Assembly (NCBI RefSeq): GCF_023218175.1
Contig: NZ_JALPTH010000008.1
Span: 153,201 to 217,200 of the forward strand
Length of the DNA: 64,000 nucleotides
Origin: Streptomyces lichenis
GTDB taxonomy: Bacteria > Actinomycetota > Actinomycetes > Streptomycetales > Streptomycetaceae
Direction of reading: 5' to 3'
Shown in pieces: positions 26,838 through 36,257 of this stretch. Positions within the stretch are counted from its first letter, which is position 1, and each line of letters begins with the position of its first letter. The position numbers and the translations under genes are program-made. Under the pieces are notes generated by a model. It saw only the letters and a list, made by a program, of their open reading frames with translations. It was not told the DNA's origin and made no database searches.

Positions 26838-28037
26838 TCAGAGGGCGCAGCCCTGGCTGTCCACCTGCTGACCCGCCGTGCTGCCCAGCCGGATGTCCTC
26901 GCGGATCTCGTCCACCGTCAGCGCGTAACCGGTGTTCGCGTCGTCCAGCGAGCGGGCGAAGATCACCCCGTACACCTTGCCGTCGGGGGTGAGCAGCGGG
27001 CCGCCGGAGTTGCCCTGGCGGACCGTGGCGTACAGCGAGTAGACATCGCGGCGGACCTGGCCCCGGTGGTAGATGTCGGGGCCGTTGGCGTTGATCCGGC
27101 CCCGGACGCGCGCCGAGCGCACATCGTAGGCGCCGTTCTCCGGGAAGCCGGCGACGATCGCGCTGTCGCCGCTGCGGGCGTCGGTCTCGGTGAACCGCAG
27201 CGGGGTGGCGTCCAGGTCCGGTACGTCGAGTACGGCGATGTCGCGCTCCCAGTCGTAGAGCACCACCCTCGCGTCGTACCGCCGGCCCTCGCCGCCGATC
27301 TGGACGGTCGGCTCGTCCACACCGCCGACGACATGGGCGTTGGTCATCACCCGGCGCTCGGCGAAGACGAAACCGGTGCCCTCCAGGACCTTGCCGCAGC
27401 TCGGGGCGGTGCCGACCACCTTGACGATGGAGCGCTGCGCGCGGGCGGCGACCGGGCTGCCGACCAGCGCCGGGTCGGGCGGGCGGACCTCGGTGATGGG
27501 CTCGTTGGCGAACGGGCTGAAGACCTGCGGGAAGCCGTTCTGCGCCAGTACGGAGGTGAAGTCGGTGAACCAGGTCGAGGCCTCCGCCGGCATCACCCGG
27601 GACACCCCGAGCAGCACCTTGGAGTTGCGGACCTCCTTGCCGAGCGTGGGCAGCGAGGTCCCGGCGAGCGCCGAACCGATCAGCCAGGCGACCAGCAGCA
27701 TCGCCACCACGTTCACCAGCGCGCCGCCGGTGGCGTCCAGCGCCCGGGCCGGCGACCAGGTGATGTGGCGGCGCAGCTTGTTGCCGAGATGGGTGGTGAG
27801 GGCCTGGCCGACCGAGGCGACCACGATCACCACCACCACGGCGACGATCGCGGCGGTGGTGGAGACATTGGCATCCCCGGTGAGGGGGCCCCAGACCAGC
27901 GGCAGCAGATAGACGGCGATGAGGCCGCCGCCGAGGAAGCCGATCACCGAGAGGATGCCGACCACGAACCCCTGTCGGTATCCCACGATCGCGAACCACA
28001 CGGCGGCGACCAGCAGCAGAATGTCGAGCACGTTCAC
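26838..28037 (-). CDS. MarP-like membrane serine protease (CvpA + trypsin domain)
   Basis: 399 residues. Four N-terminal membrane helices of CvpA type (1-130) are followed by a periplasmic trypsin-like domain: His in TNAHVVGG, Asp in RDIAVLDV, Ser in GNSGGPLL. Cys in APSCGK (about 213) and the penultimate segment QGCAL (about 397) match the disulfide that joins the ends of the protease domain in M. tuberculosis MarP, which resists acid and oxidative stress and processes a peptidoglycan hydrolase. The GTG start is at 28037. The role here is inferred from the family. Confidence 0.9.
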   Translation of the reverse strand: MNVLDILLLVAAVWFAIVGYRQGFVVGILSVIGFLGGGLIAVYLLPLVWGPLTGDANVSTTAAIVAVVVVIVVASVGQALTTHLGNKLRRHITWSPARALDATGGALVNVVAMLLVAWLIGSALAGTSLPTLGKEVRNSKVLLGVSRVMPAEASTWFTDFTSVLAQNGFPQVFSPFANEPITEVRPPDPALVGSPVAARAQRSIVKVVGTAPSCGKVLEGTGFVFAERRVMTNAHVVGGVDEPTVQIGGEGRRYDARVVLYDWERDIAVLDVPDLDATPLRFTETDARSGDSAIVAGFPENGAYDVRSARVRGRINANGPDIYHRGQVRRDVYSLYATVRQGNSGGPLLTPDGKVYGVIFARSLDDANTGYALTVDEIREDIRLGSTAGQQVDSQGCAL

Positions 28038-28120
28038 CGTCGTTAGCCTCGCAGATTCGTCTCCGGCCGCCCCGATCGCCCCCGGAGCACAGCTGTCACC
28101 CTGTCACGCGCGACAGCCTG

Positions 28121-29041
28121 TCATGCACGCCAGTCGAGCGGGACGCTCTTCTCCCGGTCCCAGGGGCGCTCCCAGCCGGCGAAGTGCAGGATGCGGTCGA
28201 TCACCCCGGCCGTGAACCCCCAGACCAGGGTCGACTCCACCGCGAAGGCGGGACCCCGGAAGCCGCTGGGGTGGACGGCGGTCACCCGGTGGGCCGGGTC
28301 CGTGAGGTCGGCCACCGGCACGGTGAAGACCCGGGCGGTCTCGGCCGGATCGACGGCCCGGAACGGACTGGGGCTGCGCCACCAGCCGAGCACCGGGGTC
28401 ACCACGAAGGCGCTGACCGGGATGTAGAGGCGGGGCAGCACCCCGAAGACCTGGACGCCGGCCGGGTCCAGCCCGGTCTCCTCCTCGGCCTCCCGCAGGG
28501 CGGCGCGCAGCAGCCCGCCGTCCTCCGGGTCACCGTCCTCCGGGTCCAGCGCCCCACCCGGGAAGGACGGCTGCCCCGCGTGCGAACGGAGGCTGCCGGC
28601 CCGCTCCATCAGCAGCAGCTCGGGCCCCCGCGCCCCCTCGCCGAACAGCACCAGCACGGCCGCCTGGCGCCCACCGGTCTCCGGTGGCAGAAAGCGGCTC
28701 AGCTGCTCGGGCGCCACACTCCGGGCGGCCCGGGCCACCGGCTCCAGCCACCCGGGCAGCCCCTCCTCCGACACGAGTACGGGCGGAAGCCCCGGTACGG
28801 CCGGGGCCTCCGGCACGGGGACGGACTCCGGCACGGGGGCGGGCTCCGTTACGGCAGGAGGCGCCGGTACGGGAGCGGGCGCCGCCACGGCGGGGGACGC
28901 CCCGCGCGCACGGTCACGGGGGTGGTCGCGGACGGGTTCACGGGCCGGTTCACAGGCGTGGTCACGGGGAGGGTCGTACGCGCGGCGGCCGCCGTACCGC
29001 CCCGGCTCGGCATGGTCGTACGACCGGTCTTCGCGCCTCAT
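28121..29041 (-). CDS. NUDIX hydrolase, CoA-pyrophosphatase-like
   Basis: 306 residues. The Nudix box is intact (GGALDPED...REAEEETGLDP), and the region just before it (MERAGSLRSHAGQPSFPGG) is the UPF0035/CoA-diphosphatase signature, so coenzyme A or similar diphosphates are likely substrates. The first 105 residues are a low-complexity Arg/Asp then Pro/Val/Ala tract of no known role. A GTG start at VSEEGLPGW would remove it but has no ribosome site. It lies 68 bases after nth on the same strand. Confidence 0.82.
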   Translation of the reverse strand: MRREDRSYDHAEPGRYGGRRAYDPPRDHACEPAREPVRDHPRDRARGASPAVAAPAPVPAPPAVTEPAPVPESVPVPEAPAVPGLPPVLVSEEGLPGWLEPVARAARSVAPEQLSRFLPPETGGRQAAVLVLFGEGARGPELLLMERAGSLRSHAGQPSFPGGALDPEDGDPEDGGLLRAALREAEEETGLDPAGVQVFGVLPRLYIPVSAFVVTPVLGWWRSPSPFRAVDPAETARVFTVPVADLTDPAHRVTAVHPSGFRGPAFAVESTLVWGFTAGVIDRILHFAGWERPWDREKSVPLDWRA

Positions 29042-29109
29042 CGACACCCCCGGCCTACCCAACGCCTCGCGGCTGCCATCCGGTTCCCCTCTCTCCTCCC
29101 CTGCTCGCC

Positions 29110-30177
29110 TCACTGCGCGGTTTCGCCGAGCGGCGGGGCCGGCTTGCCGGGGTAGTCGGGCGGTGGGGAGAGCCGCTGGCCGGGGAAGCCGCCCTTCTCG
29201 TACTTGAGCAGCTTGGCCGCCTTCTCGGGGTCCGTCTCCCCTTCCCCGTACGAGGGGCAGAGCGGTGCGATCGGGCAGCAGCCGCAGGCCGGCTTGCGGG
29301 CGTGGCAGATCCGGCGGCCGTGGAAGATCACCCGGTGCGAGAGGTCCGTCCACTCCGACTTGGGGAAGATCGCGGCCACGTCCGCCTCGACCTTCTCCGG
29401 GTCGTCCTGCTCGGTCCACTTCCAGCGCCGGACGAGCCGGCCGAAGTGCGTGTCGACCGTGATCCCCGGGACCCCGAAGGCGTTGCCCAGCACCACGTTC
29501 GCCGTCTTGCGCCCGACGCCCGGCAGGGTGACCAGGTCCTCAAGGCGGCCCGGCACCTCGCCGTCGAACCGGTCCCGGAGCGCCGCGGAGAGCCCGAGCA
29601 GCGACTTCGTCTTGGCCCGGAAGAAGCCGGTGGGCCGGATCAGCTCCTCCAGCTCCTCCGGCGCCGCGGCGGCCATGTCCTCGGGCGTCGGGTACGCGGC
29701 GAAGAGGCGGGGCGTGGTCTGGTTGACCCGCAGATCGGTGGTCTGGGCGGACAGCACCGTGGCGACGAGCAGTTCGAAGGGGTTGCGGAAGTCGAGCTCC
29801 GGATGCGCGTACGGGAAGACCTCGCCGAGCTCGCGGTAGATCCGCCGGGCGCGGCGCACCATGGCCAGATGCGACTCCGGCTTGCGGGCGGCCCCACCGC
29901 TTCCGGCACCCGCCGAGCCCTCGGCCGCGGCGTTCCCCGCGGACTTCTGGGCGCCGGTCGTCTTCTTGGCCCCGGTCGCCTTCTTGGCCGCGGTGGTCTT
30001 CTTGGCCGCGGCCGTCCTTCCACCGGCGGTCGTCTTCTTCGCCGCGGCGGCCTTCTTGGCCAGGGCCGTCCTTCCCTCAGCGGTGGCCTTCCTGGCCGCG
30101 GCCGTCCTTCCACCGGCGGCCGTCTTCTTCGCCGCGGCCGTCTCGGCCGCCCCGGCCTCAGCGGAACCCTTTGCCAC
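29110..30177 (-). CDS. nth: Endonuclease III with Lys/Ala-rich N-terminal tail
   Basis: Base-excision-repair glycosylase/AP lyase, 355 residues from the GTG. The catalytic domain starts near residue 100. The helix-hairpin-helix and catalytic Lys are in [12 protein letters not shown], the catalytic Asp in VDTHFGRL, and the 4Fe-4S ligands follow C-x6-C-x2-C-x5-C ([11 protein letters not shown]...C). The first 95 residues are an [17 protein letters not shown] repeat like histone H1 or HU tails, probably binding DNA. The GTG at 30177 is preferred over the ATG at 30183 because GGAGGAG is six bases before the GTG and touches the ATG. Confidence 0.93.
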   Translation of the reverse strand: MAKGSAEAGAAETAAAKKTAAGGRTAAARKATAEGRTALAKKAAAAKKTTAGGRTAAAKKTTAAKKATGAKKTTGAQKSAGNAAAEGSAGAGSGGAARKPESHLAMVRRARRIYRELGEVFPYAHPELDFRNPFELLVATVLSAQTTDLRVNQTTPRLFAAYPTPEDMAAAAPEELEELIRPTGFFRAKTKSLLGLSAALRDRFDGEVPGRLEDLVTLPGVGRKTANVVLGNAFGVPGITVDTHFGRLVRRWKWTEQDDPEKVEADVAAIFPKSEWTDLSHRVIFHGRRICHARKPACGCCPIAPLCPSYGEGETDPEKAAKLLKYEKGGFPGQRLSPPPDYPGKPAPPLGETAQ

Positions 30178-30652
30178 GATCATCTCCTCCGCGTATCCCG
30201 TCGCCCTCGACCTCTTCCGGAGCGTCTTCCCCGTCGCCGCCCGCTGTCCCGCCTGCCGACCCGGTCCCCGCCTGCCGACCCCTGCCTCCCCACCGGAGAC
30301 AACCGCACCGCACTGGACCGGCTTCGGCCACCTTCCGACCCTCTGGGCAACGTGTCCGACTTGTATGCTTATCTTTCAAGAGTCGACGCCTGTTCGCCCA
30401 CAGCGGAATTCCGTTCGGGCAACCGCACCCGTATCCCCGCGACCCGTGTTCCCACCGGCGGGTTGGGCACCCGGCCAGCCTAAGCGCCGGCACCCTCATC
30501 CGCCCCGGGCACCGGCGATCACGACCCAATCGGGGCCCTGCCGTACGGACACGCGTACCAGTGCGTCAAACTTGTTGTGATTGATCGCACTGTTTTACCG
30601 TCCGGCATCATGGGATCCGACGTCCCTGAGCAGGTCGACATAGGAGAGATTC
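30178..30652. other. Divergent region between nth and crp
   Basis: 475 bases without a gene. It must hold the nth promoter on the left and the crp promoter on the right. A Crp-type operator is at 30576-30591; GCGGAATTCCG-like symmetry is near 30400. Confidence 0.6.
30576..30591. promoter_or_regulatory. Crp-type operator upstream of crp
   Basis: TGTGA-TTGATC-GCACT closely matches the TGTGA-N6-TCACA consensus (GTG and CAC exactly placed). It ends 61 bases before the crp start, consistent with autoregulation. Confidence 0.6.
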
Positions 30653-31327
30653 GTGGACGACGTTCTGCGGCGCGCCCCGCTCTTCGCGGCGCTCGATGAC
30701 GAGCAGGCCGCGGAGCTCCGCGCCTCGATGAGTGAGGCAACGCTCGCCCGTGGCGACGCCCTCTTCCACGAGGGCGACCCGGGCGACCGGCTGTACGTGG
30801 TGACCGACGGCAAGGTGAAGCTGCACCGCACCTCGCCCGACGGCCGGGAGAACATGCTGGCCGTCCTCGGCCCCGGCGAGCTGATCGGCGAGCTGTCCTT
30901 GTTCGACCCGGGCCCGCGTACCGCCACCGCCACCGCGCTGACCGAGGTCAAGCTGCTGGGCCTCGGCCACAACGACCTCCAGCCCTGGCTGAACGCCCGC
31001 CCGGAGGTCGCCAGCGCCCTGCTGCGCGCCGTCGCCCGGCGGCTGCGCAAGACCAACGACCAGATGTCCGACCTGGTCTTCTCCGATGTGCCGGGCCGGG
31101 TCGCCCGTGCGCTGCTCGACCTCTCGCGCCGCTTCGGTGTGCAGTCGGAGGAGGGCATCCACGTGGTGCACGACCTCACCCAGGAGGAGCTGGCCCAGCT
31201 GGTCGGCGCCTCCCGTGAGACGGTCAACAAGGCCCTCGCCGACTTCGCCGGCCGCGGCTGGCTGCGGCTGGAGGCGCGCGCGGTGATCCTGCTGGACGTC
31301 GAGCGGCTCGCCAAGCGCTCCCGCTGA
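30653..31327 (+). CDS. crp: Crp family transcriptional regulator
   Basis: 224 residues, the expected size of streptomycete Crp. An N-terminal cyclic-nucleotide domain (about 10-125; GELIGELSLFDPGPRTATATA, cut here as GELIGELSLFDPGPRTATA) precedes a winged helix with LTQEELAQLVGASRETVNKA as recognition region. Crp regulates germination, growth and antibiotic pathways in Streptomyces. The GTG start at 30653 has AGGAGAG six bases upstream. A probable Crp site lies in its own leader, and a strong terminator follows. Confidence 0.95.
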   Translation: MDDVLRRAPLFAALDDEQAAELRASMSEATLARGDALFHEGDPGDRLYVVTDGKVKLHRTSPDGRENMLAVLGPGELIGELSLFDPGPRTATATALTEVKLLGLGHNDLQPWLNARPEVASALLRAVARRLRKTNDQMSDLVFSDVPGRVARALLDLSRRFGVQSEEGIHVVHDLTQEELAQLVGASRETVNKALADFAGRGWLRLEARAVILLDVERLAKRSR

Positions 31328-31352
31328 CCCCCGCGCCGTACGGCTGTACGCA

Positions 31353-31386
31353 GGAGGGCCGCCCCGGAAGCCCGGGGCGGCCCTCC
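31353..31386. terminator. Strong terminator after crp
   Basis: GGAGGGCCGCCCCGG and CCGGGGCGGCCCTCC form a 15-bp perfect stem with a 4-base loop, between crp and the convergent metallo-hydrolase gene. Confidence 0.85.
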
Positions 31387-31413
31387 GCCGTACCCGCCTG
31401 TCCTCGCCGGGCC

Positions 31414-32244
31414 TCAGATCAGCCCGTGCTCGCGGAGGTACTCCAGCTGGGCGCGGACCGACAGCTCGGCCGCCGGCCACAGGTTCCGGTCGACGTCCGC
31501 GTACACATGCGCCACCACCTCCGAGGCGGTCCGGTAGCCGTCCTCGACCGCCGTCTCCACCTGGGCGAGCCGGCTGGCCCGGTGCGCCAGATAGAACTCG
31601 ACCGCACCCTGAGCGTCCTCCAGCACCGGACCGTGCCCGGGCAGCACGGTGTGCACCCCGTCGTCCACGGTCAGCGAGCGCAGCCGGCGCAGCGAGTCCA
31701 GGTAGTCGCCCAGCCGCCCGTCCGGATGCGCCACCATCGTCGTACCGCGGCCCAGGATGGTGTCCCCGGTGAGCACCGCCCGGTCGGCCGTGAGGTGGAA
31801 GCTCAGCGAGTCGGCGGTGTGCCCGGGGGTGGGCACCACCCGCAGCTCCAGCCCGCCGACCCGGACCGCCTGGCCGGCCCGCAGCCCCTCGTCGCCGAGC
31901 CGCAGCGCCGGGTCCAGGGCGCGCACCTTGGTCCCGGTCAGCTCGGCGAACCGCCCGGCGCCCTCGGCGTGGTCGGCGTGGCCGTGGGTGAGCAGGGTGA
32001 GCGCGATCCGCTTGCCGAGCCGCTCCGCGGTCTCCACCACGGTCCGCAGATGGCCCTCGTCCAGCGGCCCGGGGTCGATGACGACCGCGAGCTCGGAGCC
32101 CGGCTCGGACAGCAGCCAGGTGTTGGTGCCGTCCAGCGTCATCGGGGACGGGTTGGGCGCCAGGATGTTGACGGCCCGCTCGGTGGCCGGGCCGCTCGCC
32201 ACGGCATCGCGCGGCTGCCCGGGCAGGGCGGCGGCCTCGGTCAT
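31414..32244 (-). CDS. Metallo-beta-lactamase fold hydrolase
   Basis: 276 residues. The metal motif THGHADHAEG (HxHxDH), TPGHTADS, LTGDTILG and LPGHGP are all present. The C-terminal extension (VEFYLAHRASRLAQVE) matches the LACTB2/glyoxalase II-like branch, which includes both thioester hydrolases and endoribonucleases. The substrate is unknown. Its ATG overlaps the stop of the upstream NUDIX gene (ATGA), so the two are coupled. Confidence 0.88.
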   Translation of the reverse strand: MTEAAALPGQPRDAVASGPATERAVNILAPNPSPMTLDGTNTWLLSEPGSELAVVIDPGPLDEGHLRTVVETAERLGKRIALTLLTHGHADHAEGAGRFAELTGTKVRALDPALRLGDEGLRAGQAVRVGGLELRVVPTPGHTADSLSFHLTADRAVLTGDTILGRGTTMVAHPDGRLGDYLDSLRRLRSLTVDDGVHTVLPGHGPVLEDAQGAVEFYLAHRASRLAQVETAVEDGYRTASEVVAHVYADVDRNLWPAAELSVRAQLEYLREHGLI

Positions 32245-33146
32245 CCGGTCTTCCCCCCGTTCGCCGGGGCGCCGTCGGCCGCCACCAGCTTGGTGAACTC
32301 CTCGTGCCCCGGCCAGCTCAGCACCACCTGGTCCCCTTCCAGCCGGGCCCGCGCCAGTACGGGGGCGAGGTCCCGCTCACCGGCGGCGGCCAGCGCCTCG
32401 GCGGGCGCCCCGTACGGCAGCAGCGAGCGCAGGGTGGCGATGGTCGGCGGCATCATCAGCAGCTCGCCCCGGTCGTAGCCGGCGGCCGCCTCGCCGGGCC
32501 CGGTCCACACCGTGCGGTCGGCCTCCGTGGAGGAGTCGGCGGCATCGGCGTCCCGGGTCCGCTGCCCGGACGGCAGCGCGGCGACGAAGAACCAGGTGTC
32601 ATAGCGGCGGGGCTCGAACTCGGGGGTGATCCAGCGCGCCCAGGCACCGAGCAGATCGGAGCGGAGGACCAGCCCGCGCCGGTCCAGGAAGTCGGCGAAG
32701 GCCAGCTCCCGGGCGATCAGGGCGGCCCGGTCCGCCTCCCAGTCGTCCCCGGTGGTGTCCTCGACGACGGTCGCCGCGCTGGGCCCGGCGAGCAGGACGC
32801 CGGCCTCCTCGAAGGTCTCCCGGACCGCGGCGCACACGATGGCCTGCGCCTCGGCGGGCCCGGGCACCCCGAGCCGGCCGGCCCACTCGGCGGGCGCCGG
32901 ACCGGCCCAGCGCACCGGCTGCTCGTCCCGCGGGTCGACCCCGCCGCCCGGATAGGCGTACGCACCGCCGGCGAAGGCCATGCTGGTGCGGCGCCGGAGC
33001 ATATGGACCTCGGGCCGCCCGCGCCAGCCGTCACGCAGCAGCAGCACGGTCGCGGCCCGCCGGGGCTCGGCGACCGCCAGCTCACCGGCGGCCAGGGCGC
33101 GGATGCGGTCAGGCCATTCGGGCGGATACCACTGACCATTGGACAT
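32241..33146 (-). CDS. NUDIX hydrolase (NUDT7/19-like)
   Basis: 301 residues. The Nudix helix appears as AAVRETFEEAGVLL, preceded by FAGGAYAYPGGGVDP. The long insert before the REx2EE box and the RRRTSMAFAGG segment fit the group containing mammalian NUDT19, which cleaves CoA-type diphosphates. Coupling to a thioesterase-like metallo-hydrolase supports acyl-CoA turnover as a shared theme, by inference only. Confidence 0.85.
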   Translation of the reverse strand: MSNGQWYPPEWPDRIRALAAGELAVAEPRRAATVLLLRDGWRGRPEVHMLRRRTSMAFAGGAYAYPGGGVDPRDEQPVRWAGPAPAEWAGRLGVPGPAEAQAIVCAAVRETFEEAGVLLAGPSAATVVEDTTGDDWEADRAALIARELAFADFLDRRGLVLRSDLLGAWARWITPEFEPRRYDTWFFVAALPSGQRTRDADAADSSTEADRTVWTGPGEAAAGYDRGELLMMPPTIATLRSLLPYGAPAEALAAAGERDLAPVLARARLEGDQVVLSWPGHEEFTKLVAADGAPANGGKTG

Positions 33147-33316
33147 GGCCGGAGCCTATGCGTATCGGCCCCGATGTTCGAGAGGGGATCTCGCGGACCC
33201 CTCGGCTCCTCCGCGACCGCAGCCACCGGGGTACGGGCGCCGACGCGCGTGCCGCGTGTGCCCCGTACCCCGGCCCGTACCCCTCCGCCTCCGGGCGCCC
33301 CGCCCGCCGCGGCGGA

Positions 33317-33787
33317 TCAGTCCTCGACCAGCTCGACCTGGATCTCGACCTCGACCGGCGCGTCCAGCGGCAGCACCGTGACACCCACCGCGCTGCGCGC
33401 GTGCACGCCCTTGTCACCGAGGACCTGGCCGAGCAGTTCGCTGGCCCCGTTGAGGACCGCGGGCTGACCGGTGAAGTCGGGCGCCGAGGCGACGAAGCCG
33501 ACGACCTTCACCACCCGGGCGATCCGGTCCAGGTCCCCGGCCACCGACTTCACGGCGGCCAGCGCGTTCAGCGCGGAGATCCGGGCGAGCTTGCGGGCCT
33601 CCTCCGGGGTGACCTCACCGCCCACCTTGCCGGTGACCGGAAGCTTGCCGTCCACGATGGGGAGCTGGCCGGCGGTGTACACGTACACCCCGGTCCGCAC
33701 CGCCGGCTGGTACGCGGCGAGCGGCGGCACCACGTCGGGCAGGGTCAGGCCCAGCTCGGCCAGCGCCGACTCGACCCGCCCGGTCAC
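33317..33787 (-). CDS. RidA family protein
   Basis: 156 residues of the YjgF/RidA enamine-imine deaminase superfamily, which removes reactive imines made by PLP enzymes. The larger TdcF/YjgH-like form is suggested by YTAGQLPIVDGKL and the C-terminal VEVEIQVELVED. The usual active-site Arg near the end appears absent (SAVGVTVLPLDAPVEVE), so the activity may differ. The GTG at 33787 overlaps the TGA of the upstream small gene (GTGA). Confidence 0.85.
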   Translation of the reverse strand: MTGRVESALAELGLTLPDVVPPLAAYQPAVRTGVYVYTAGQLPIVDGKLPVTGKVGGEVTPEEARKLARISALNALAAVKSVAGDLDRIARVVKVVGFVASAPDFTGQPAVLNGASELLGQVLGDKGVHARSAVGVTVLPLDAPVEVEIQVELVED

Positions 33788-33942
33788 GCCTTCTCCCGCT
33801 TGAGGTAGGCCACCAGCTGCTCGGGGTTGTTCGGCCCGGGCACGACCTGGACGAGCTCCCAGCCGTCCTCGCCCCAGGTGTCCAGGATCTGCTTGGTCGC
33901 GTGCACGAGAAGGGGCACGGTCGCGTATTCCCACTTGGTCAT
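33784..33942 (-). CDS. DUF4177 small protein
   Basis: 52 residues: MTKWEYATVPLL at the start and WGEDGWELVQVVPG, the Trp-rich DUF4177 signature. It is coupled to the RidA gene by a 4-base overlap. Function is unknown. Confidence 0.85.
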   Translation of the reverse strand: MTKWEYATVPLLVHATKQILDTWGEDGWELVQVVPGPNNPEQLVAYLKREKA

Positions 33943-34062
33943 GGGGCCGACTGTATCGGCTGCCGCAGACGCCCCCCGCACCCCGACCCCGGGGCCGGTA
34001 TCCGCAGCGGAAACCGTCGGGCCGCTGATTGCGCCGGGACCCGACTGGTTAGGCTCGATGAC

Positions 34063-35028
34063 GTGAGCAGGCTCCAGGTCGTCAGCGGCAAGGGCGGTAC
34101 CGGTAAGACGACGGTCGCCGCCGCCCTCGCGCTCGCCCTCGCCACCGAGGGCAAGCGGACCCTCCTGGTGGAGGTCGAAGGCAGGCAGGGCATCGCCCAG
34201 CTCTTCGGGACGGAGGCGCTCCCGTACGAGGAGCGCAAGATCGCCGTCGCTCCGGGCGGCGGGGAGGTGTACGCGCTCGCCATCGACGCCGAGCGGGCGC
34301 TGCTCGACTACCTCCAGATGTTCTACAAGCTCGGCTCGGCGGGCCGGGCCCTGAAGAAGCTCGGCGCGATCGACTTCGCGACCACCGTCGCCCCCGGGGT
34401 GCGGGACGTGCTGCTGACCGGGAAGGCGTGCGAGGCGGTACGCCGCCGGGACCGGCGCACCGGGGAGCCCGCGTACCACCATGTGGTCATGGACGCCCCG
34501 CCCACCGGGCGGATCACCCGGTTCCTCAACGTCAACGACGAGGTGGCCGGGCTGGCCAGGATCGGCCCGATACACAACCAGGCGCAGGCGGTGATGCGGG
34601 TGCTGAAGTCCCCGCAGACCGCCGTCCACCTGGTGACCCTGCTGGAGGAGATGCCGGTCCAGGAGACCGCGGACGGCATCGCCGAGCTGCGCGAGGCCGA
34701 TCTGCCGGTGGGCGGGGTCCTGGTCAACATGGTCCGTCCGCACGTGCTGGACGAGGACGCGGTACGCGCGGCCGGCGGCGACCACCGCGAGGAGATCACC
34801 CGGGCGCTGACCGCCGCCGGGCTCGGTGGGACAGAGGCCCTGGTCGGGCCGCTGCTGGACGAGGCCGCCGAGCACGCCGAGCGGGTGGCCCTGGAGCGGG
34901 AGCAGCGCGAGACCCTGGCGAAGCTGAGGGTCCCCAGCTACGAACTGCCCTTCCTCGGGGAGGGCGCGGACATCGCCGGCGTCTACCGGCTGGCGCGGGA
35001 ACTGCGGAAGCTCGGGGTGGGCGCGTGA
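34063..35028 (+). CDS. ArsA/GET3-like ATPase, first of pair
   Basis: 321 residues. The P-loop is GKGGTGKTTV (8-17), switch II appears as MDAPPTGRIT, and EVEGRQGIAQLFG replaces the usual DPAHS segment, so it is a divergent ArsA homologue. No arsenite-binding Cys triad is seen. A TAGGCT -10 element ends 7 bases before the GTG, which suggests a leaderless transcript. The stop overlaps the second ArsA gene (GTGA); the pair may form a heterodimer. Confidence 0.88.
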   Translation: MSRLQVVSGKGGTGKTTVAAALALALATEGKRTLLVEVEGRQGIAQLFGTEALPYEERKIAVAPGGGEVYALAIDAERALLDYLQMFYKLGSAGRALKKLGAIDFATTVAPGVRDVLLTGKACEAVRRRDRRTGEPAYHHVVMDAPPTGRITRFLNVNDEVAGLARIGPIHNQAQAVMRVLKSPQTAVHLVTLLEEMPVQETADGIAELREADLPVGGVLVNMVRPHVLDEDAVRAAGGDHREEITRALTAAGLGGTEALVGPLLDEAAEHAERVALEREQRETLAKLRVPSYELPFLGEGADIAGVYRLARELRKLGVGA

Positions 35029-36239
35029 GTGGCGTGAGCACGGAGCCGGTGGCGGAGACCGCCCTCGACACCTCCCTGGAAGGCGTGCCCGGCCTGGAGG
35101 TCGACGCGCTGCTGGACGACCCGGGGACCCGCATCGTGGTGTGCTGCGGCGCGGGCGGGGTCGGCAAGACGACGACCGCGGCGGCCCTCGGCGTACGGGC
35201 GGCGGAGCGCGGGCGGCGGGTGGTGGTGCTGACCATCGACCCGGCCCGCCGGCTCGCCCAGTCCATGGGCATCGACCAGCTCGACAACGTGCCGCGCCGG
35301 GTGGACGGCATCAGCCCCGGCGCCACCGGCCAGGACGGCGAACTGCACGCCATGATGCTGGACATGAAGCGGACCTTCGACGAGATCGTCGAGGCGCACG
35401 CCGACCCGGCCCGGGCCGCCGCCATCCTGGGCAACCCCTTCTACCAGTCCCTGTCGGCCGGCTTCGCGGGCACGCAGGAGTACATGGCGATGGAGAAGCT
35501 GGGCCAGCTCCGGGCCCGGGACGAGTGGGACCTGATCATCGTGGACACCCCGCCGTCCCGCTCGGCGCTGGACTTCCTGGACGCGCCGAAGCGCCTGGGC
35601 TCCTTCCTCGACGGGCGGTTCATCAAGCTGCTGATGGCCCCGGCGAAGGCGGGCGGCCGGGCCGGGATGCGCATCCTCAACGCCAGCATGTCCATGATGA
35701 CCGGGACGCTGGGGAAGCTGCTGGGGGGTCAGTTCCTCCAGGACATCCAGACCTTCGTGGCCGCGATGGACACCATGTTCGGCGGCTTCCGGACCCGGGC
35801 GGACGCCACGTACCGGCTGCTCCAGGCCCCCGGCACCGCCTTCCTGGTGGTGGCGGCGCCCGAACCGGACGCGCTGCGGGAGGCCGCGTACTTCGTGGAG
35901 CGGCTGGGGGCGGAGCGCATGCCGCTGGCCGGGCTGGTGCTCAACCGCGTCCACGGCACCGGCGCGACCGGACTCTCCGCGGAGCGCGCCCTGGCCGCGG
36001 CCGAGACCCTGAAACAGGAACCGGGGGGCGCCTCGGCCTCCGACCTGGCGGCCGGTCTGCTCCACCTCCATGCCGAGCGGATGCAGGTGATAGCGCGTGA
36101 GCAGCGTACGAGGGACCGTTTCACCTCGCTGCACCCCGAGGTCCCGGTGACGGCGGTGCCCGCACTGCCAGGCGATGTGCACGACCTGTCCGGCCTGCGC
36201 GCCATCGGCGACCGGCTGGCGGCGGGCCACGGCGGCTGA
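35025..36239 (+). CDS. ArsA/GET3-like ATPase, second of pair
   Basis: 404 residues. The P-loop is GAGGVGKTTT, followed by TIDPARRLAQSMG (A-loop) and IVDTPPSRSALDFLD (switch II). It is closer to classic ArsA/GET3 than its partner. An internal Met-rich region (MRILNASMSMMTGTLGK, about 205-221) could contact hydrophobic clients. The start overlaps the first gene's stop; GTG 35034 is an alternative. wblA lies immediately downstream and convergent, the arrangement I recall for other streptomycetes. Confidence 0.9.
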   Translation: MSGVSTEPVAETALDTSLEGVPGLEVDALLDDPGTRIVVCCGAGGVGKTTTAAALGVRAAERGRRVVVLTIDPARRLAQSMGIDQLDNVPRRVDGISPGATGQDGELHAMMLDMKRTFDEIVEAHADPARAAAILGNPFYQSLSAGFAGTQEYMAMEKLGQLRARDEWDLIIVDTPPSRSALDFLDAPKRLGSFLDGRFIKLLMAPAKAGGRAGMRILNASMSMMTGTLGKLLGGQFLQDIQTFVAAMDTMFGGFRTRADATYRLLQAPGTAFLVVAAPEPDALREAAYFVERLGAERMPLAGLVLNRVHGTGATGLSAERALAAAETLKQEPGGASASDLAAGLLHLHAERMQVIAREQRTRDRFTSLHPEVPVTAVPALPGDVHDLSGLRAIGDRLAAGHGG

Positions 36240-36257
36240 GCGGCCGTCCTCCGTGGT

